From: a virus
Strand: one strand, 5' to 3'
Virus record (IMG/VR): IMGVR_UViG_3300027848_000009
Coordinates: 91,888 to 155,887 of that record
DNA: 64,000 nucleotides
Within the stretch, counting starts at the first letter, position 1. Every line of letters starts with the position of its first letter. The notes under the pieces were generated by a model. It did no database searches, had not been told where the DNA came from, and saw nothing but the letters and a program-made list of their open reading frames with translations. Below are positions 8,991 through 18,047 of this stretch, piece by piece. The position numbers and the translations under genes are program-made.

Positions 8991-10042
8991 TGGCTGCCGA
9001 AACAAATTCGGCTCCGCTCAACGAGCGCAGGAAATACATTGTTTTTGATGATCCATCACTACTCGGTGCCGAAACAGACATAACAAATAGTTTAATATCT
9101 GCAAAATTTAGTTCAGGAATTGATCTTGCCACACAGCTAACTTTAGAAATAGTTGACCCAAATTTTAGTTTTGCAAGATCAAATTACTTCTCCATAACGA
9201 GAGATGTTTACTTTAAAAGCAACTCTCTCGGATCAATCAACGAGTCATTGAAAGTATCAGGACAAATTGCGTTAGAACGACTCAAATATCACCATCTTGA
9301 GGTGTCTGCAGTTACCTGCAGTGGAGGACCGGGAACTTCTCCAATTTGGACAATAGAATGCAGAACTAAAGCGATCCAACAGATGAGACGGGATCGCAAC
9401 CCCGGAGCAATTGAGGGCGCCTCTCAGAACTATGTGATCACGGCTGGCCGAAAGTACGGAATGAACACAGTTGCCGAAACGACGTCGAAATCGAAGAATA
9501 TCAACAAGGCATCAAACGACAGGCGCTCCGACTCCGCATGGGATGTCGTCAAGAGCCTCGCTAGTGAGGCCAAATTTATAACGTTCGAATCGGATGGGAT
9601 TCTATTTTTTGCTTCACAAAAATGGATGCTTGGCCTATGGGGTTCAACTCGGACCAATTTTGATGCGGATTTGATTACACGTTACGGCGGACTTCTCCGA
9701 AATGGGTACAACGTCATTCCTGTTCGCTACCCCTCAAAAGAATCCGACATTATTAGGGTTCATCAAATGCCTCAGATGAGAAGATCCGATAACAATCCGC
9801 TGCTTGTTGAGGGTTCAATGGTGGTTGACTCTATTGCCGGGTCGATTCTCAGGCCGGGAATGACCATTCAACTCACCAACTACCCAACATTTGAGGGCCT
9901 GTACCTAATAAGTCAGGTTGACTACAATGTTCTTACCAACGATCCAGCGACAATCACTTTCCGCTCACCAGAACGCGAAGATAAAGACATCATAGACTAC
10001 GTAGTCGGCGCAACGAGTCCTTCGACGGCCTACTCAAACTGA
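8990..10042 (+). CDS. Baseplate hub protein (gpD/gp27-like)
   Basis: 350 residues from the ATG at 8990, which overlaps the upstream stop (TGATGG); a TTG four codons upstream is less likely. It has beta-rich segments and an SDSAWDVVKSLASEAKFITFESDGILFFASQKW stretch in the middle, which in late-control-D-type hubs separates two tube-like barrels. The end (PGMTIQLTNYPTFEGLYLISQVDYNV) resembles the closing barrel of hub proteins. It would form the trimeric hub between tube and spike. The spike gene follows directly. Confidence 0.7.
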   Translation: MAAETNSAPLNERRKYIVFDDPSLLGAETDITNSLISAKFSSGIDLATQLTLEIVDPNFSFARSNYFSITRDVYFKSNSLGSINESLKVSGQIALERLKYHHLEVSAVTCSGGPGTSPIWTIECRTKAIQQMRRDRNPGAIEGASQNYVITAGRKYGMNTVAETTSKSKNINKASNDRRSDSAWDVVKSLASEAKFITFESDGILFFASQKWMLGLWGSTRTNFDADLITRYGGLLRNGYNVIPVRYPSKESDIIRVHQMPQMRRSDNNPLLVEGSMVVDSIAGSILRPGMTIQLTNYPTFEGLYLISQVDYNVLTNDPATITFRSPEREDKDIIDYVVGATSPSTAYSN

Positions 10043-10056
10043 GAGGATGAGTACTG

Positions 10057-10437
10057 ATGGCTGGACAATCATATTCTACTGTCGTTGGCGGTTCGTCGAA
10101 TCCTGAACCGGGCGGACTACTCTATTTCGCCACAGTTCATTCGATTTCCAACGGAAAACTTCGAGTAAATGTGCCAATGCTTGGTTTCATTAGCAGTCCG
10201 TGCGATCACCTAAATTCCTATGGGAACGACAGGTATGCAGTCGGCGATCGGGTCGTTGTCGGTTTTCTTGAAGGCGGAAAACAGTATCTGGTGCTGTTCG
10301 GTCGCGTGAACCACACTCGGACCGCTTTCCCCACATACGGACAGTACTTGGCACTTGCCGGTCGAGTTTCTGCACTCGAATCTACCGTAGCAACACTACA
10401 AGCTGCCGTCACGGCACTCCAAGGACACACCCATTAA
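10057..10437 (+). CDS. Baseplate spike protein (OB-fold, gpV/gp5-like)
   Basis: 126 residues. Residues about 20-90 form a beta-barrel pattern (GKLRVNVPMLGFISSP ... YAVGDRVVVGFLEGGKQYLVLFGRV) typical of the gp5/gpV OB domain that docks the spike to the hub. Residues about 100-122 are heptad-like (LAGRVSALESTVATLQAAVTAL), so a short trimeric coiled coil. The C-terminus is Gly-His-Thr-His; clustered histidines at a spike tip can bind metal. It is small compared with full spikes, so an additional tip protein may exist. Confidence 0.72.
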   Translation: MAGQSYSTVVGGSSNPEPGGLLYFATVHSISNGKLRVNVPMLGFISSPCDHLNSYGNDRYAVGDRVVVGFLEGGKQYLVLFGRVNHTRTAFPTYGQYLALAGRVSALESTVATLQAAVTALQGHTH

Positions 10438-10487
10438 TAAGAGCACATGCTAACGTCGTGTAAACTGGAGTTTGTAAGGAGATCAAC

Positions 10488-10784
10488 ATGGACGCAATCA
10501 AATTTCCGCTAAAATTCAGCAAGGCCGGTATCGACCGCTTAACAGACGGAACAACCGACTACTACAAGCAACTACTCGCTCTTTCCATAATCACCGAACC
10601 CCACTCACTCCCAATCACACCAGATTTTGGGATTTGGGACCCAACATTCAACACCGTGGAAAAAGGTCAATTTGTCCTGCACGCGGCAAGATTTGTGCCG
10701 GAGGTCGAGATCGGTGAGATCGACTCCAGCGTTGACGACAGCGGACAGAACATCGTATCTTTCTCATTCACGGTTAGGGGCTAA
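10488..10784 (+). CDS. Baseplate wedge protein (gp25-like)
   Basis: 98 residues with an AAGGAG ribosome-binding site. Size, beta/alpha pattern and position directly before baseplate J match the gp25/gpW-type wedge subunit, which joins the sheath's first ring to the baseplate. Family members are often annotated as lysozyme-like, but no catalytic role is expected. Confidence 0.7.
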   Translation: MDAIKFPLKFSKAGIDRLTDGTTDYYKQLLALSIITEPHSLPITPDFGIWDPTFNTVEKGQFVLHAARFVPEVEIGEIDSSVDDSGQNIVSFSFTVRG

Positions 10785-10789
10785 TCGCC

Positions 10790-12019
10790 ATGCCTGCAGA
10801 TTTTTCTCAGTACGTCGATCTGATACCATACGATCTATCCCCGACCGACGTTTATCTGGGGGCGATCGAGTTGGGTCGTGTCGTCCTGCCTGAATTCGAG
10901 ATCCGCCAAGGAACACCAGACGACGCGATGTTGCAAGCGTTCTCCTATATTACGGCACTCAACGTTGGAGCAATCAACCGGATACCACCAAGACTCATGG
11001 AGGGAATCGCCGCCCTGATGGGGGTGCCGCGGAACTATGGCCAAAAGGCTACGGTTTCGGCGACGATAACACTAAACGACTATGAGTCTTTCGTGTTGCC
11101 TATAGGGACTATTTTTATTCACTCGACTTCGACAGTCGTTGGGGTGATGACGACTCAATACGAAACGACAGAGGCGGTGAGCGTTGACCAGTCTGACGCG
11201 GAAGATGGCTCGGGAAACCCAAATCCTGTCCCAACCGTAGATGTTCAGTTGGCGGCTTCCTACGTTGGAATCAGCCCACACATTAATGCCGGAGACAATC
11301 TTCAGGTGGAAACGATCCTCCCTCAAATTGCGTCCACCATTTATTTAGGAGACTTTTTGAATGGAAGCAATCCGGAGGACGGTTCTTATTACCTGTCACG
11401 GGCAAGAACCTATCTTGAAAGCCTGTCGTCCAATACGGCAACCGCACGACAGGTGGAAGCGCACGTTCTGACAACTTTCAATTACGCTACGCGTTGCAAG
11501 GTGTACGATCTGACCGATAGTGATAGTTCGGTTTTGTTCACCGCAACCGACGCTCCGGGTAATGCAGCGATATTTGTTTGGGGTGTTGAGGCCGCCGTCA
11601 CCTCAAGTCGTCTTTACGATATTCTCGTTTCCGTCACAACCAAATCAACCGCAGGCCTGTACTTTACGGCTTCCAACTTTACAACGGTGAATGTGGGAGT
11701 TCAGGCCAGTGTCGCCTACAACTCTTCTTACGTTGCTGCAGATGTTGAAGATGCCATTACTGTTGCGTTGCTAGGGTTCCTGTCCCCCAATGGGTTCACT
11801 AGCAAGGCCGAGAAGATCAAAGTGACTGAACTTCAATCAATCGTTTCCAGTGTTGATGGTGTCGATTTTGTCGACAGTTTGACAATTTCCGATGCCAGCA
11901 ACCTTCCTAGCGGCATTATTCAGCTGAATGCAAATGGGGACATTGAATTCTTGAGGAAAGGCCTTCTCGCCACGAGTAATGAGTTAAACATTTCAATTTC
12001 ATTGTTCAGTCAATCATGA
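10790..12019 (+). CDS. Baseplate J-like wedge protein (gp6/gpJ-like)
   Basis: 409 residues directly downstream of the gp25-like gene. The segment ATVSATITLNDYESFVLPIGTIFIHS near residues 85-110 is the characteristic baseplate-J opening strand region. A central region with SLSSNTATARQVEAHVLTTF and a C-terminal part with KIKVTELQSIVSSVDGVDFVDSL also match the family layout. It forms the baseplate ring that opens on contraction. Its stop overlaps the next start by four bases (ATGA). Confidence 0.82.
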   Translation: MPADFSQYVDLIPYDLSPTDVYLGAIELGRVVLPEFEIRQGTPDDAMLQAFSYITALNVGAINRIPPRLMEGIAALMGVPRNYGQKATVSATITLNDYESFVLPIGTIFIHSTSTVVGVMTTQYETTEAVSVDQSDAEDGSGNPNPVPTVDVQLAASYVGISPHINAGDNLQVETILPQIASTIYLGDFLNGSNPEDGSYYLSRARTYLESLSSNTATARQVEAHVLTTFNYATRCKVYDLTDSDSSVLFTATDAPGNAAIFVWGVEAAVTSSRLYDILVSVTTKSTAGLYFTASNFTTVNVGVQASVAYNSSYVAADVEDAITVALLGFLSPNGFTSKAEKIKVTELQSIVSSVDGVDFVDSLTISDASNLPSGIIQLNANGDIEFLRKGLLATSNELNISISLFSQS

Positions 12020-15000
12020 CAGTCGAAGACGCAAACCTCTTAAACGGGTATGATGCCCTTGAGGCGTTCCGACGTACCGACTTGAGTGTTCGACCGGTTT
12101 CTGAAGTGACTTCGAATCACACTTGGACCAGTAACAATGCGTCGATGGTTGTTTCAGAGGAGGAGTCGCAGCGGTACGTTGCTAACTATTTTTCACTTGC
12201 GGTTACCCCTAATAACACAAACACTGTAACCGTGTCGCTGCCGAGTATTGCACTTCCGGCTGATAGACCCAAAAATTTTGTTTCAGAGTTGCATATTTCG
12301 GTGTACAGCAATTCCAGCATGTCAGTTTCTGCTCGCATCGCCCCAAGCGGCGAAAGCCTCCCAAGTTGGGGAGCCACAACAACGCGTCCGACGGCATGGG
12401 AGGTTGTTCGGTCAAATACATTCAGCGTGCCGACAGATGCTGGTTACACGCACGCGAAGACTTCCATTACGTTCTCCGGACATGACGGGCAACCTTTTTA
12501 CATAACAATGCCGGTTTTTAGCAATGACCTCTTTTTCCGCGAAAGCGGTTTTGTGAATGTGGCTCGCCGGTTCATGCCTTCATACTACTGGGACATCGAC
12601 TCTCAGCAGGAAAATCCCAGCAACCCGATGTACCGTTTGTTCGATATTTTCACTCGCCACGCGAACGAAACATCTGTGACGTACGAAAAGTACTTCAGCT
12701 TTGAGCCAGACGAGCGTTTAGCCACCGACGTCGACGGCGAACTTACACTCAGCACTTTGGTGAACCCAAGTGTGATCGATCCGGCAAACCGGTCTTGGCT
12801 GTCCCAGTTCACGGGGGCGGCGTTGCGCTCCAACGCTGATGCAATCAACTTCGAATACGATGTGTTCACGAAAGAAACCAACGTTTCCGGCAATTCTGTA
12901 AACGCAGGTGCCCTCTGGTCTGTTGTTGACTTGCATGCCGATATGGGCGAACTTGCTACAAACGGAATTTCATCAGATGACACTCTAAGGGACATCGTTG
13001 ACCAGTTCGTCACAAGTGGATCTGCTGTTACTTGGGACATGGTAAAGGGTTCTGCCGGATCTAACAAAACTGAACTAACAACTATTACGTATACGGCGGC
13101 TACGACGTCTCCTGCATTGGCATACACTTACGAGGGTCCGTTCAGTCTGCCCGTCACTGATCCGGTCTCGTTGCGTCAATCCGATCTTCATGGCATTATC
13201 ACTGCGGCTGACGACCTTTCCAGTTCTTCGCTAACCCTGAAAAGTAGATTCTCTGACCCTGTGCTCAAAAGCAGGGTGGAAGGAAACTTTGTTTTTTCTG
13301 TAGCAAATCAATTAACCGGTGAAGACACTACGAGAATTTATGAATCATTATACGATTCTCCATCTTCGGAATTTGTCTACAGCGTGGATGCAAATTTCAG
13401 TGGCTACACAGTAGCTGGATCGACGGATGATAACTATTCAACCGACTGTGATGCTTTAGGTAAAGTGGTTGCCACCGGTCGTATTTCATATACGTCGGGA
13501 GGTTCGGACACCGGTATTTTAGAAATATTTGAAAAGCCTGACGCAGATTCTGTTTACGGTTCCCCCACAACTTTTTCGCATTCTGAAGATGCGGGCAACT
13601 CTTCTCTCGGGTTCAATCATCGCGTCAGAGTGTCCTACGACGGAACCGCCGTCGGGTCGATGCGTGGCGTCACCAATGATCTCATCCGAGTTTACGGCAA
13701 AGATCCTTCCACTGGGAACTGGGCTATTCGTGGGAGCAGCATTACTGTTGACGTATCCGATTTTTGGCTCAACTCGGATGGAACAAAATTGTTGGTCATC
13801 GGAACCAATAACACTGTCCGATTTTTTGAATTCGATATCACCGACGGATGGGCTGAAACACGCGCACAGATAACGCCAACGTGGACAGTCACTGGACCTA
13901 ATTCTTCTTCCGCCAGATGCTCCATGAATAGTGACGGATCAATAATCGCTATTTCTCACCCGTATGCAACGTTCAATGGGTTTGACGACGACGGAAACGC
14001 ACTGTCGTATGCATCCGCTGGCATTGTTGAAACTTATATGTGGTTGAATTCGGCGTGGATAGCAATAGAAACACCACAGATTGGCGTCGCATCAGATCTT
14101 TCTGGAATCGAAATTAGACTTGATAGTTACGGGAGAACGCTTGCCGTTGGAGTTCCAAACTACGACAGTGGAGTTGGATGCGTTTTCGTTCTCGAACTAT
14201 TGAAATTTGAGCCAGTTGATTCGTTTACCACACATGTGTGGAACATTAAATCGTCCATATATGATGCAAATCTTTCCAACTTTGGTCACTCGTTCGACAT
14301 GAGTGACAACGGTGAAGTTCTTTTTATTCGACATCACTTGGCGAGTACAACGAGGGCGACTGCTTATCGATACGACTCGTCCACATCGCTGTATAGCAGT
14401 TCGTTTCATATCGAAATCAGTGATGCATCCGCTAACGACTCTACCCTTCAGGTTGCATGCGCCAAGGCTGCATGTCTTTGGGACCATGAAGAAATGTCTG
14501 AAAGAGTTTTGGGATCTTCTGTTTTTGTATCGTCCGAGCAACCGGCTGACCCTTATGTCGTTGGTCAAAAAGCGGTAAGAGTTATTTTTCAAGATGCAAA
14601 TGGTGCGGTCACATCTTCATCCACCAATGCGGGTTTCGACGCTGCACTCAATTCTCTTGTAGCAGGCGACAAGATATTTATTGGAAATTCTTTAACTGAT
14701 GGGTTTGGATATTTTCTTGAATATGCCGGAACGTGGTCGTTTGGCGACCCTTGGGGTGGCGTCAACTACGGGTACGTAATTGACTACAAAGATAGGCCGA
14801 CTATCGCGTATGGCCAATCTTCCTCTTACCCGCAGACGGATACTTTTTATGACGCCACCACCAGTGTTCTTTCTGGTGAACTCGATAGCGTTGTAGGAAC
14901 ATTTTTTGCTGCACAGTCAGCTTCTTCTTTGTCTCCCGTTTTTACGTCTTTGTCTGAGCAGGATGATTACATGAGTTGGCAGTTCTCTAACAGCTATTAC

Positions 15001-15303
15001 GGTTTGAAGGCCGGTTCCAGAGAATCGATGACAGAGGCAGCAAAATTGGTTTTGTCCGCCTCTAAGGTTGTTGCCGTTTCACCAAATTACAGTGGTTTCA
15101 GAAATCGCATCCATATCAGGACGCTGACGAGTGAAACACCCAATATCGACTCAGTGACATACGCGTCGTCTGACGTATTGTCGGTTATTGCACCAACACG
15201 TCCTGTTGGGTATTACTTTACTCATGAAACAGTTGATAAACTGTTCTTTACACTCAACAATATCGGAATTGGGCGGCTAGGCATCTCCGTCCTCGGGAAC
15301 TAA
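12016..15303 (+). CDS. Large tail protein: gpI-like N-terminus with long beta-rich extension
   Basis: 1095 residues, translationally coupled to baseplate J. The region at about 175-270 (ARRFMPSYYWDIDS ... MYRLFDIFTRHANETS ... NRSWLSQFTG) resembles the gpI-type wedge protein that links the baseplate to fibres. The remainder is far longer than normal gpI and is made of beta-rich repeats with Asp/Gly/Ser/Asn turns (for example SNDGSIIAISHPYA and LDSYGRTLAVGVPNY), reminiscent of beta-propeller or FG-GAP-like blades at about 470-800. A host-binding or fibre-anchoring role is inferred. Confidence 0.6.
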   Translation: MTVEDANLLNGYDALEAFRRTDLSVRPVSEVTSNHTWTSNNASMVVSEEESQRYVANYFSLAVTPNNTNTVTVSLPSIALPADRPKNFVSELHISVYSNSSMSVSARIAPSGESLPSWGATTTRPTAWEVVRSNTFSVPTDAGYTHAKTSITFSGHDGQPFYITMPVFSNDLFFRESGFVNVARRFMPSYYWDIDSQQENPSNPMYRLFDIFTRHANETSVTYEKYFSFEPDERLATDVDGELTLSTLVNPSVIDPANRSWLSQFTGAALRSNADAINFEYDVFTKETNVSGNSVNAGALWSVVDLHADMGELATNGISSDDTLRDIVDQFVTSGSAVTWDMVKGSAGSNKTELTTITYTAATTSPALAYTYEGPFSLPVTDPVSLRQSDLHGIITAADDLSSSSLTLKSRFSDPVLKSRVEGNFVFSVANQLTGEDTTRIYESLYDSPSSEFVYSVDANFSGYTVAGSTDDNYSTDCDALGKVVATGRISYTSGGSDTGILEIFEKPDADSVYGSPTTFSHSEDAGNSSLGFNHRVRVSYDGTAVGSMRGVTNDLIRVYGKDPSTGNWAIRGSSITVDVSDFWLNSDGTKLLVIGTNNTVRFFEFDITDGWAETRAQITPTWTVTGPNSSSARCSMNSDGSIIAISHPYATFNGFDDDGNALSYASAGIVETYMWLNSAWIAIETPQIGVASDLSGIEIRLDSYGRTLAVGVPNYDSGVGCVFVLELLKFEPVDSFTTHVWNIKSSIYDANLSNFGHSFDMSDNGEVLFIRHHLASTTRATAYRYDSSTSLYSSSFHIEISDASANDSTLQVACAKAACLWDHEEMSERVLGSSVFVSSEQPADPYVVGQKAVRVIFQDANGAVTSSSTNAGFDAALNSLVAGDKIFIGNSLTDGFGYFLEYAGTWSFGDPWGGVNYGYVIDYKDRPTIAYGQSSSYPQTDTFYDATTSVLSGELDSVVGTFFAAQSASSLSPVFTSLSEQDDYMSWQFSNSYYGLKAGSRESMTEAAKLVLSASKVVAVSPNYSGFRNRIHIRTLTSETPNIDSVTYASSDVLSVIAPTRPVGYYFTHETVDKLFFTLNNIGIGRLGISVLGN

Positions 15304-15315
15304 GAGGTATTTCTA

Positions 15316-15615
15316 ATGGCTGGACTCGGATATTACGAATTTCAGGGGGAAGCCGTTCTTACGGCGTCTCAGGTAAACGGATACCTAATGCAGCAGTCAG
15401 TGATGGTTCAAACCACTGAGGCAGCTCTCAACAATGACTTGGGGGTAGTTAAGTCTGCAGGCATGATGGGCTACTTCATCGGCGGTAGCGACCTCGTTAG
15501 TAGACCTCACTTTTATGACGGGTCAGTCTGGAACAGAATCGCAACACAAGCAGAAGTTGAAGCTCAGGAAAACCGTACCGGTCAGGTGCTTTTGTACATG
15601 GAAGTTATCAATTAG
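15316..15615 (+). CDS. Small tail-associated hypothetical protein
   Basis: 99 residues between the large tail protein and the holin-like gene, with AGAGG upstream of the ATG. The C-terminal part (HFYDGSVWNRIATQ) looks like the short SGSVWxRI-type beta segment found at ends of phage fibre and tail proteins. Probably a small structural or fibre-associated protein. No firm family. Confidence 0.6.
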   Translation: MAGLGYYEFQGEAVLTASQVNGYLMQQSVMVQTTEAALNNDLGVVKSAGMMGYFIGGSDLVSRPHFYDGSVWNRIATQAEVEAQENRTGQVLLYMEVIN

Positions 15616-15633
15616 CATCTTATTTGATATAAT
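15605..15633 (+). promoter_or_regulatory. Candidate promoter before the holin-like gene
   Basis: An extended -10 (TGATATAAT; hexamer TATAAT at 15628-15633) lies 17 bp downstream of TTATCA (15605-15610), a 4/6 match to the -35 consensus. The holin-like gene starts 33 bp further on. The -35 overlaps the end of the preceding gene. Confidence 0.6.
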
Positions 15634-15666
15634 GGTCAATACTCACTCGTATTCCTTGGAGGGAAA

Positions 15667-15882
15667 ATGCACACAACATTTCTGAAAGATGCAATCGAAC
15701 GTGCAGGCAAGACGTTCGTTCAGGCTTACCTTGCCGTCTGGATGGCCACTGGAGCCAACTTTGACAGCCTGACGAGCGGTTCGAACCTGAAGGCTGGCGT
15801 CGTCGCTGTTGCCCTCTCCGTGGCCATGAGCATGGGGCTCAAGAACGTCGGGCCGAACAAGGGTTCCGCCTCAATCGTCTGA
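15667..15882 (+). CDS. Holin-like protein (r1t type)
   Basis: 71 residues with a GGAGGG ribosome-binding site. The N-terminal FLKDAIERAGKTFVQAYLAVW pattern, a middle Asn/Asp-rich turn, and a second hydrophobic helix (AGVVAVALSVAMSMGL) match r1t-type holins common in actinobacterial phages. It would oligomerise in the cytoplasmic membrane and time lysis. It sits among tail genes, about 26 kb before the endolysin. A polar tail (KNVGPNKGSASIV) ends the protein. Confidence 0.75.
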   Translation: MHTTFLKDAIERAGKTFVQAYLAVWMATGANFDSLTSGSNLKAGVVAVALSVAMSMGLKNVGPNKGSASIV

Positions 15883-15894
15883 GTCTCATCATTA

Positions 15895-15917
15895 CCCCGA
15901 GAAATTGGGGATTTTGA
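15895..15917 (+). terminator. Weak terminator-like hairpin after the holin-like gene
   Basis: CCCC (15895-15898) can pair with GGGG (15907-15910) across an 8-base loop, followed by ATTTT. The stem is only 4 bp, so activity is uncertain. Confidence 0.3.
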
Positions 15918-15919
15918 TC

Positions 15920-15931
15920 TACAATAAGTAG
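15920..15931 (+). promoter_or_regulatory. Promoter-like motif TACAATAAGTAG
   Basis: One base different from the 12-mer at 186-197. It lies 24 bp before the next ATG, with AGAGGAGG in between. Candidate late-type -10 element. Confidence 0.35.
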
Positions 15932-15955
15932 TAGGTCTGAAGAGAGGAGGCGTCC

Positions 15956-16333
15956 ATGATCGCAGGTACATACAACATCGTTTGCGAACAGGGAGCCACT
16001 CTCCTTCGGGTTATCCAAGTAAGGGTACCTGATCCCACTGACACTACTGGCACCACGTACATTGATTATGACCTAGCAGGGCACACTGCCCGCATGCAGG
16101 TTCGCCGAACTCGTGATTCTGCAACGTTTCAAGTTGAGTTGACCACGGAGAATGGCGGCATCGTCCTTGAACCCGCCAGCCAGCAGGGCATGGTTCACTT
16201 GATAATGAGTGACACCACCACTTCTGCGCTTACCACTGATGGCGTTTATGACTTAGAAATTATCTCTTCGATCGGAGTGGTAAATCGCTTAATTCAGGGA
16301 ACATTTACCCTCAATCTTGAGGTCACACGATGA
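15956..16333 (+). CDS. Small beta-rich tail/baseplate protein (BppU-like)
   Basis: 125 residues preceded by AGAGGAGG. It opens with AGTYNIVCEQGATLLRVIQV and has HTARMQVRRTRDS in the middle. This is the usual pattern of small phage structural proteins that form the N-terminal domain of upper baseplate or fibre proteins (BppU-N-like immunoglobulin-type fold). It overlaps the next gene by 4 bases (ATGA). Role inferred as fibre attachment. Confidence 0.55.
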   Translation: MIAGTYNIVCEQGATLLRVIQVRVPDPTDTTGTTYIDYDLAGHTARMQVRRTRDSATFQVELTTENGGIVLEPASQQGMVHLIMSDTTTSALTTDGVYDLEIISSIGVVNRLIQGTFTLNLEVTR

Positions 16334-16638
16334 GTGCCGCCAACAACGTCTACGTTTATCAGGATTCCCCCAATCAGGTGGTCGTGGACGAGAGTGCCCC
16401 CACGGTCATCAATGTCATGCTGACCGGCTCGGCTGGCGTTAACACCCGCAGGACCGTTCACTCTCAGGCATCCCCGTCAATCACGTGGACAGCCACCCAC
16501 GCTCTGGGCGGAAAACCGTCTGTAATGGTTGTTGATACTGCAGACACCGTAGTCGTAGGTGATGTAACATATATAAGTAGCACGGAAATAAGGATCCAGT
16601 TCACTGCTCCTTTTTCCGGATACGCATATCTCACGTAA
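16330..16638 (+). CDS. Small tail fibre-associated protein
   Basis: 102 residues, translationally coupled to the preceding gene. The C-terminal half (ITWTATHALGGKPSVMVVDTADTVV ... FSGYAYLT) resembles the C-terminal domain of the next fibre protein (LVHNFGTRDVTVQVYDATTHDTV ... SGAYRVVV). It is probably a stand-alone copy of a common fibre-tip beta domain. Confidence 0.6.
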   Translation: MSAANNVYVYQDSPNQVVVDESAPTVINVMLTGSAGVNTRRTVHSQASPSITWTATHALGGKPSVMVVDTADTVVVGDVTYISSTEIRIQFTAPFSGYAYLT

Positions 16639-16650
16639 CAGGGGTCTTCG

Positions 16651-17997
16651 ATGGCGCTAAAGTTTATAACAAATCTAGATCTAAATCAGAATCAACTTCT
16701 GAATAGCAGGTTTGAGAGCGTTGCCACCGACCCCACGGCCAACAATTTTGAAGGCCGACTTATCTACAACAGTACCGAAAAGGTACTGAAACTGTACACT
16801 GGGAACGCATGGCGGAAAGCCATTCATTCACTTGCGTCCACCACCACAGCCCTCGTAATCTCGGAGTCCAACGGTTCGGTCTCCTTCTTGATTGCCGACG
16901 CCGTACAATCTGGGGCATCCGGACTCCTAAATGGGACCGACAAGCAGGCGCTCGACAACAAGACATCGCAAAACACCGGCTCGACAATTGCCATCCGCGA
17001 TGCTGGCGGCCGAATTCAGGTCTCCGCCCCAGTCAACGATCTGGATGCAGCCAACAAATCATACGTCGATGCCGCCCGTACGGGCCTTGACGTCAAAGCC
17101 TCCGTTCGCGCCGCCACCACCGGAGCACTGAGTATCACCACCGATCTTGAAAACGGTGACACTGTCGACGGAATCGTCCTCGCTACAGGAGATCGTGTCC
17201 TTGTCAAAGATCAGACAAGCGGTGCAGAAAACGGTATTTACGTCGTTCAGGCGTCCGGCGCAGCCGTTCGTGCAACAGATGCCGACAGTGATGCTGAAGT
17301 CACCCCCGGGATGTTCACCTTCATCGAAGAGGGCACCGCCAACGCCGACGAAGGCTGGGTACTCACCAACAACGGTTCGGTAACAGTCGGTACGACAGCA
17401 CTCGACTTTGCCATCTTCTCCGTCGCTGGGGGAATCCTCGCTGGAGCAGGCCTCTCCAAGACCGGCGACACTTTTGATGCCAACGTAGCCAGCGATGGTG
17501 GCATCGAGATTGCCTCCGACAACCTGAAAATCAAGGTTGACGCAAACGTTGACGGACTGACCACCACCACCGACGGTCTCGCCCTCGCTTCGAACATCGC
17601 CGGTGCCGGTATCACGTTTACCAGTGGCGTCCTCTCCGCTGACACCATCGACCTGACCAGCAACGTCAGCGGCCTACTTCCGATTGCCAATGGCGGCACC
17701 AACGCCAGCACCGAAGCAGACGCCCGCAACACAATCGCCGCGACCTCGGCTACCGGGCTCACTACCAGCACCCCCACTCTGGCCCGCGTCTCGGCTCAGA
17801 CTGTCGGCAACGCAACTGACACCTCGTTCTCTTTAGTCCACAACTTTGGGACTCGCGACGTCACGGTCCAAGTATATGACGCGACCACCCATGACACCGT
17901 GTTCGCCGACGTCGTGCGAACAAACACCAATCAGGTTGACGTTTCATTCTCGGCTGCTCCCGCCTCGGGCGCATACCGGGTTGTCGTCAGCGGTTAA
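16651..17997 (+). CDS. Tail fibre protein
   Basis: 448 residues. It has an N-terminal attachment segment (FITNLDLNQNQLLNSRFESVATDP ... GRLIYNSTEKVLKLYTG), an AANKSYVDAARTGLDVKASVRAATTG module at about 130-155, and a GENGIYVV-type segment (GAENGIYVVQ) near 190-200. Repeating beta-helical sequence follows, including LPIANGGTNAS, a hallmark of phage fibres. A C-terminal beta domain is shared with the small upstream protein. The KSYVD module is repeated in the next gene, so the two fibres are related. Likely a trimeric host-recognition fibre. Confidence 0.8.
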   Translation: MALKFITNLDLNQNQLLNSRFESVATDPTANNFEGRLIYNSTEKVLKLYTGNAWRKAIHSLASTTTALVISESNGSVSFLIADAVQSGASGLLNGTDKQALDNKTSQNTGSTIAIRDAGGRIQVSAPVNDLDAANKSYVDAARTGLDVKASVRAATTGALSITTDLENGDTVDGIVLATGDRVLVKDQTSGAENGIYVVQASGAAVRATDADSDAEVTPGMFTFIEEGTANADEGWVLTNNGSVTVGTTALDFAIFSVAGGILAGAGLSKTGDTFDANVASDGGIEIASDNLKIKVDANVDGLTTTTDGLALASNIAGAGITFTSGVLSADTIDLTSNVSGLLPIANGGTNASTEADARNTIAATSATGLTTSTPTLARVSAQTVGNATDTSFSLVHNFGTRDVTVQVYDATTHDTVFADVVRTNTNQVDVSFSAAPASGAYRVVVSG

Positions 17998-18047
17998 CAC
18001 ATAGCCCTGAGGGGTAGCGCAAGCGAAACAGTTGAGGCTGATTCACC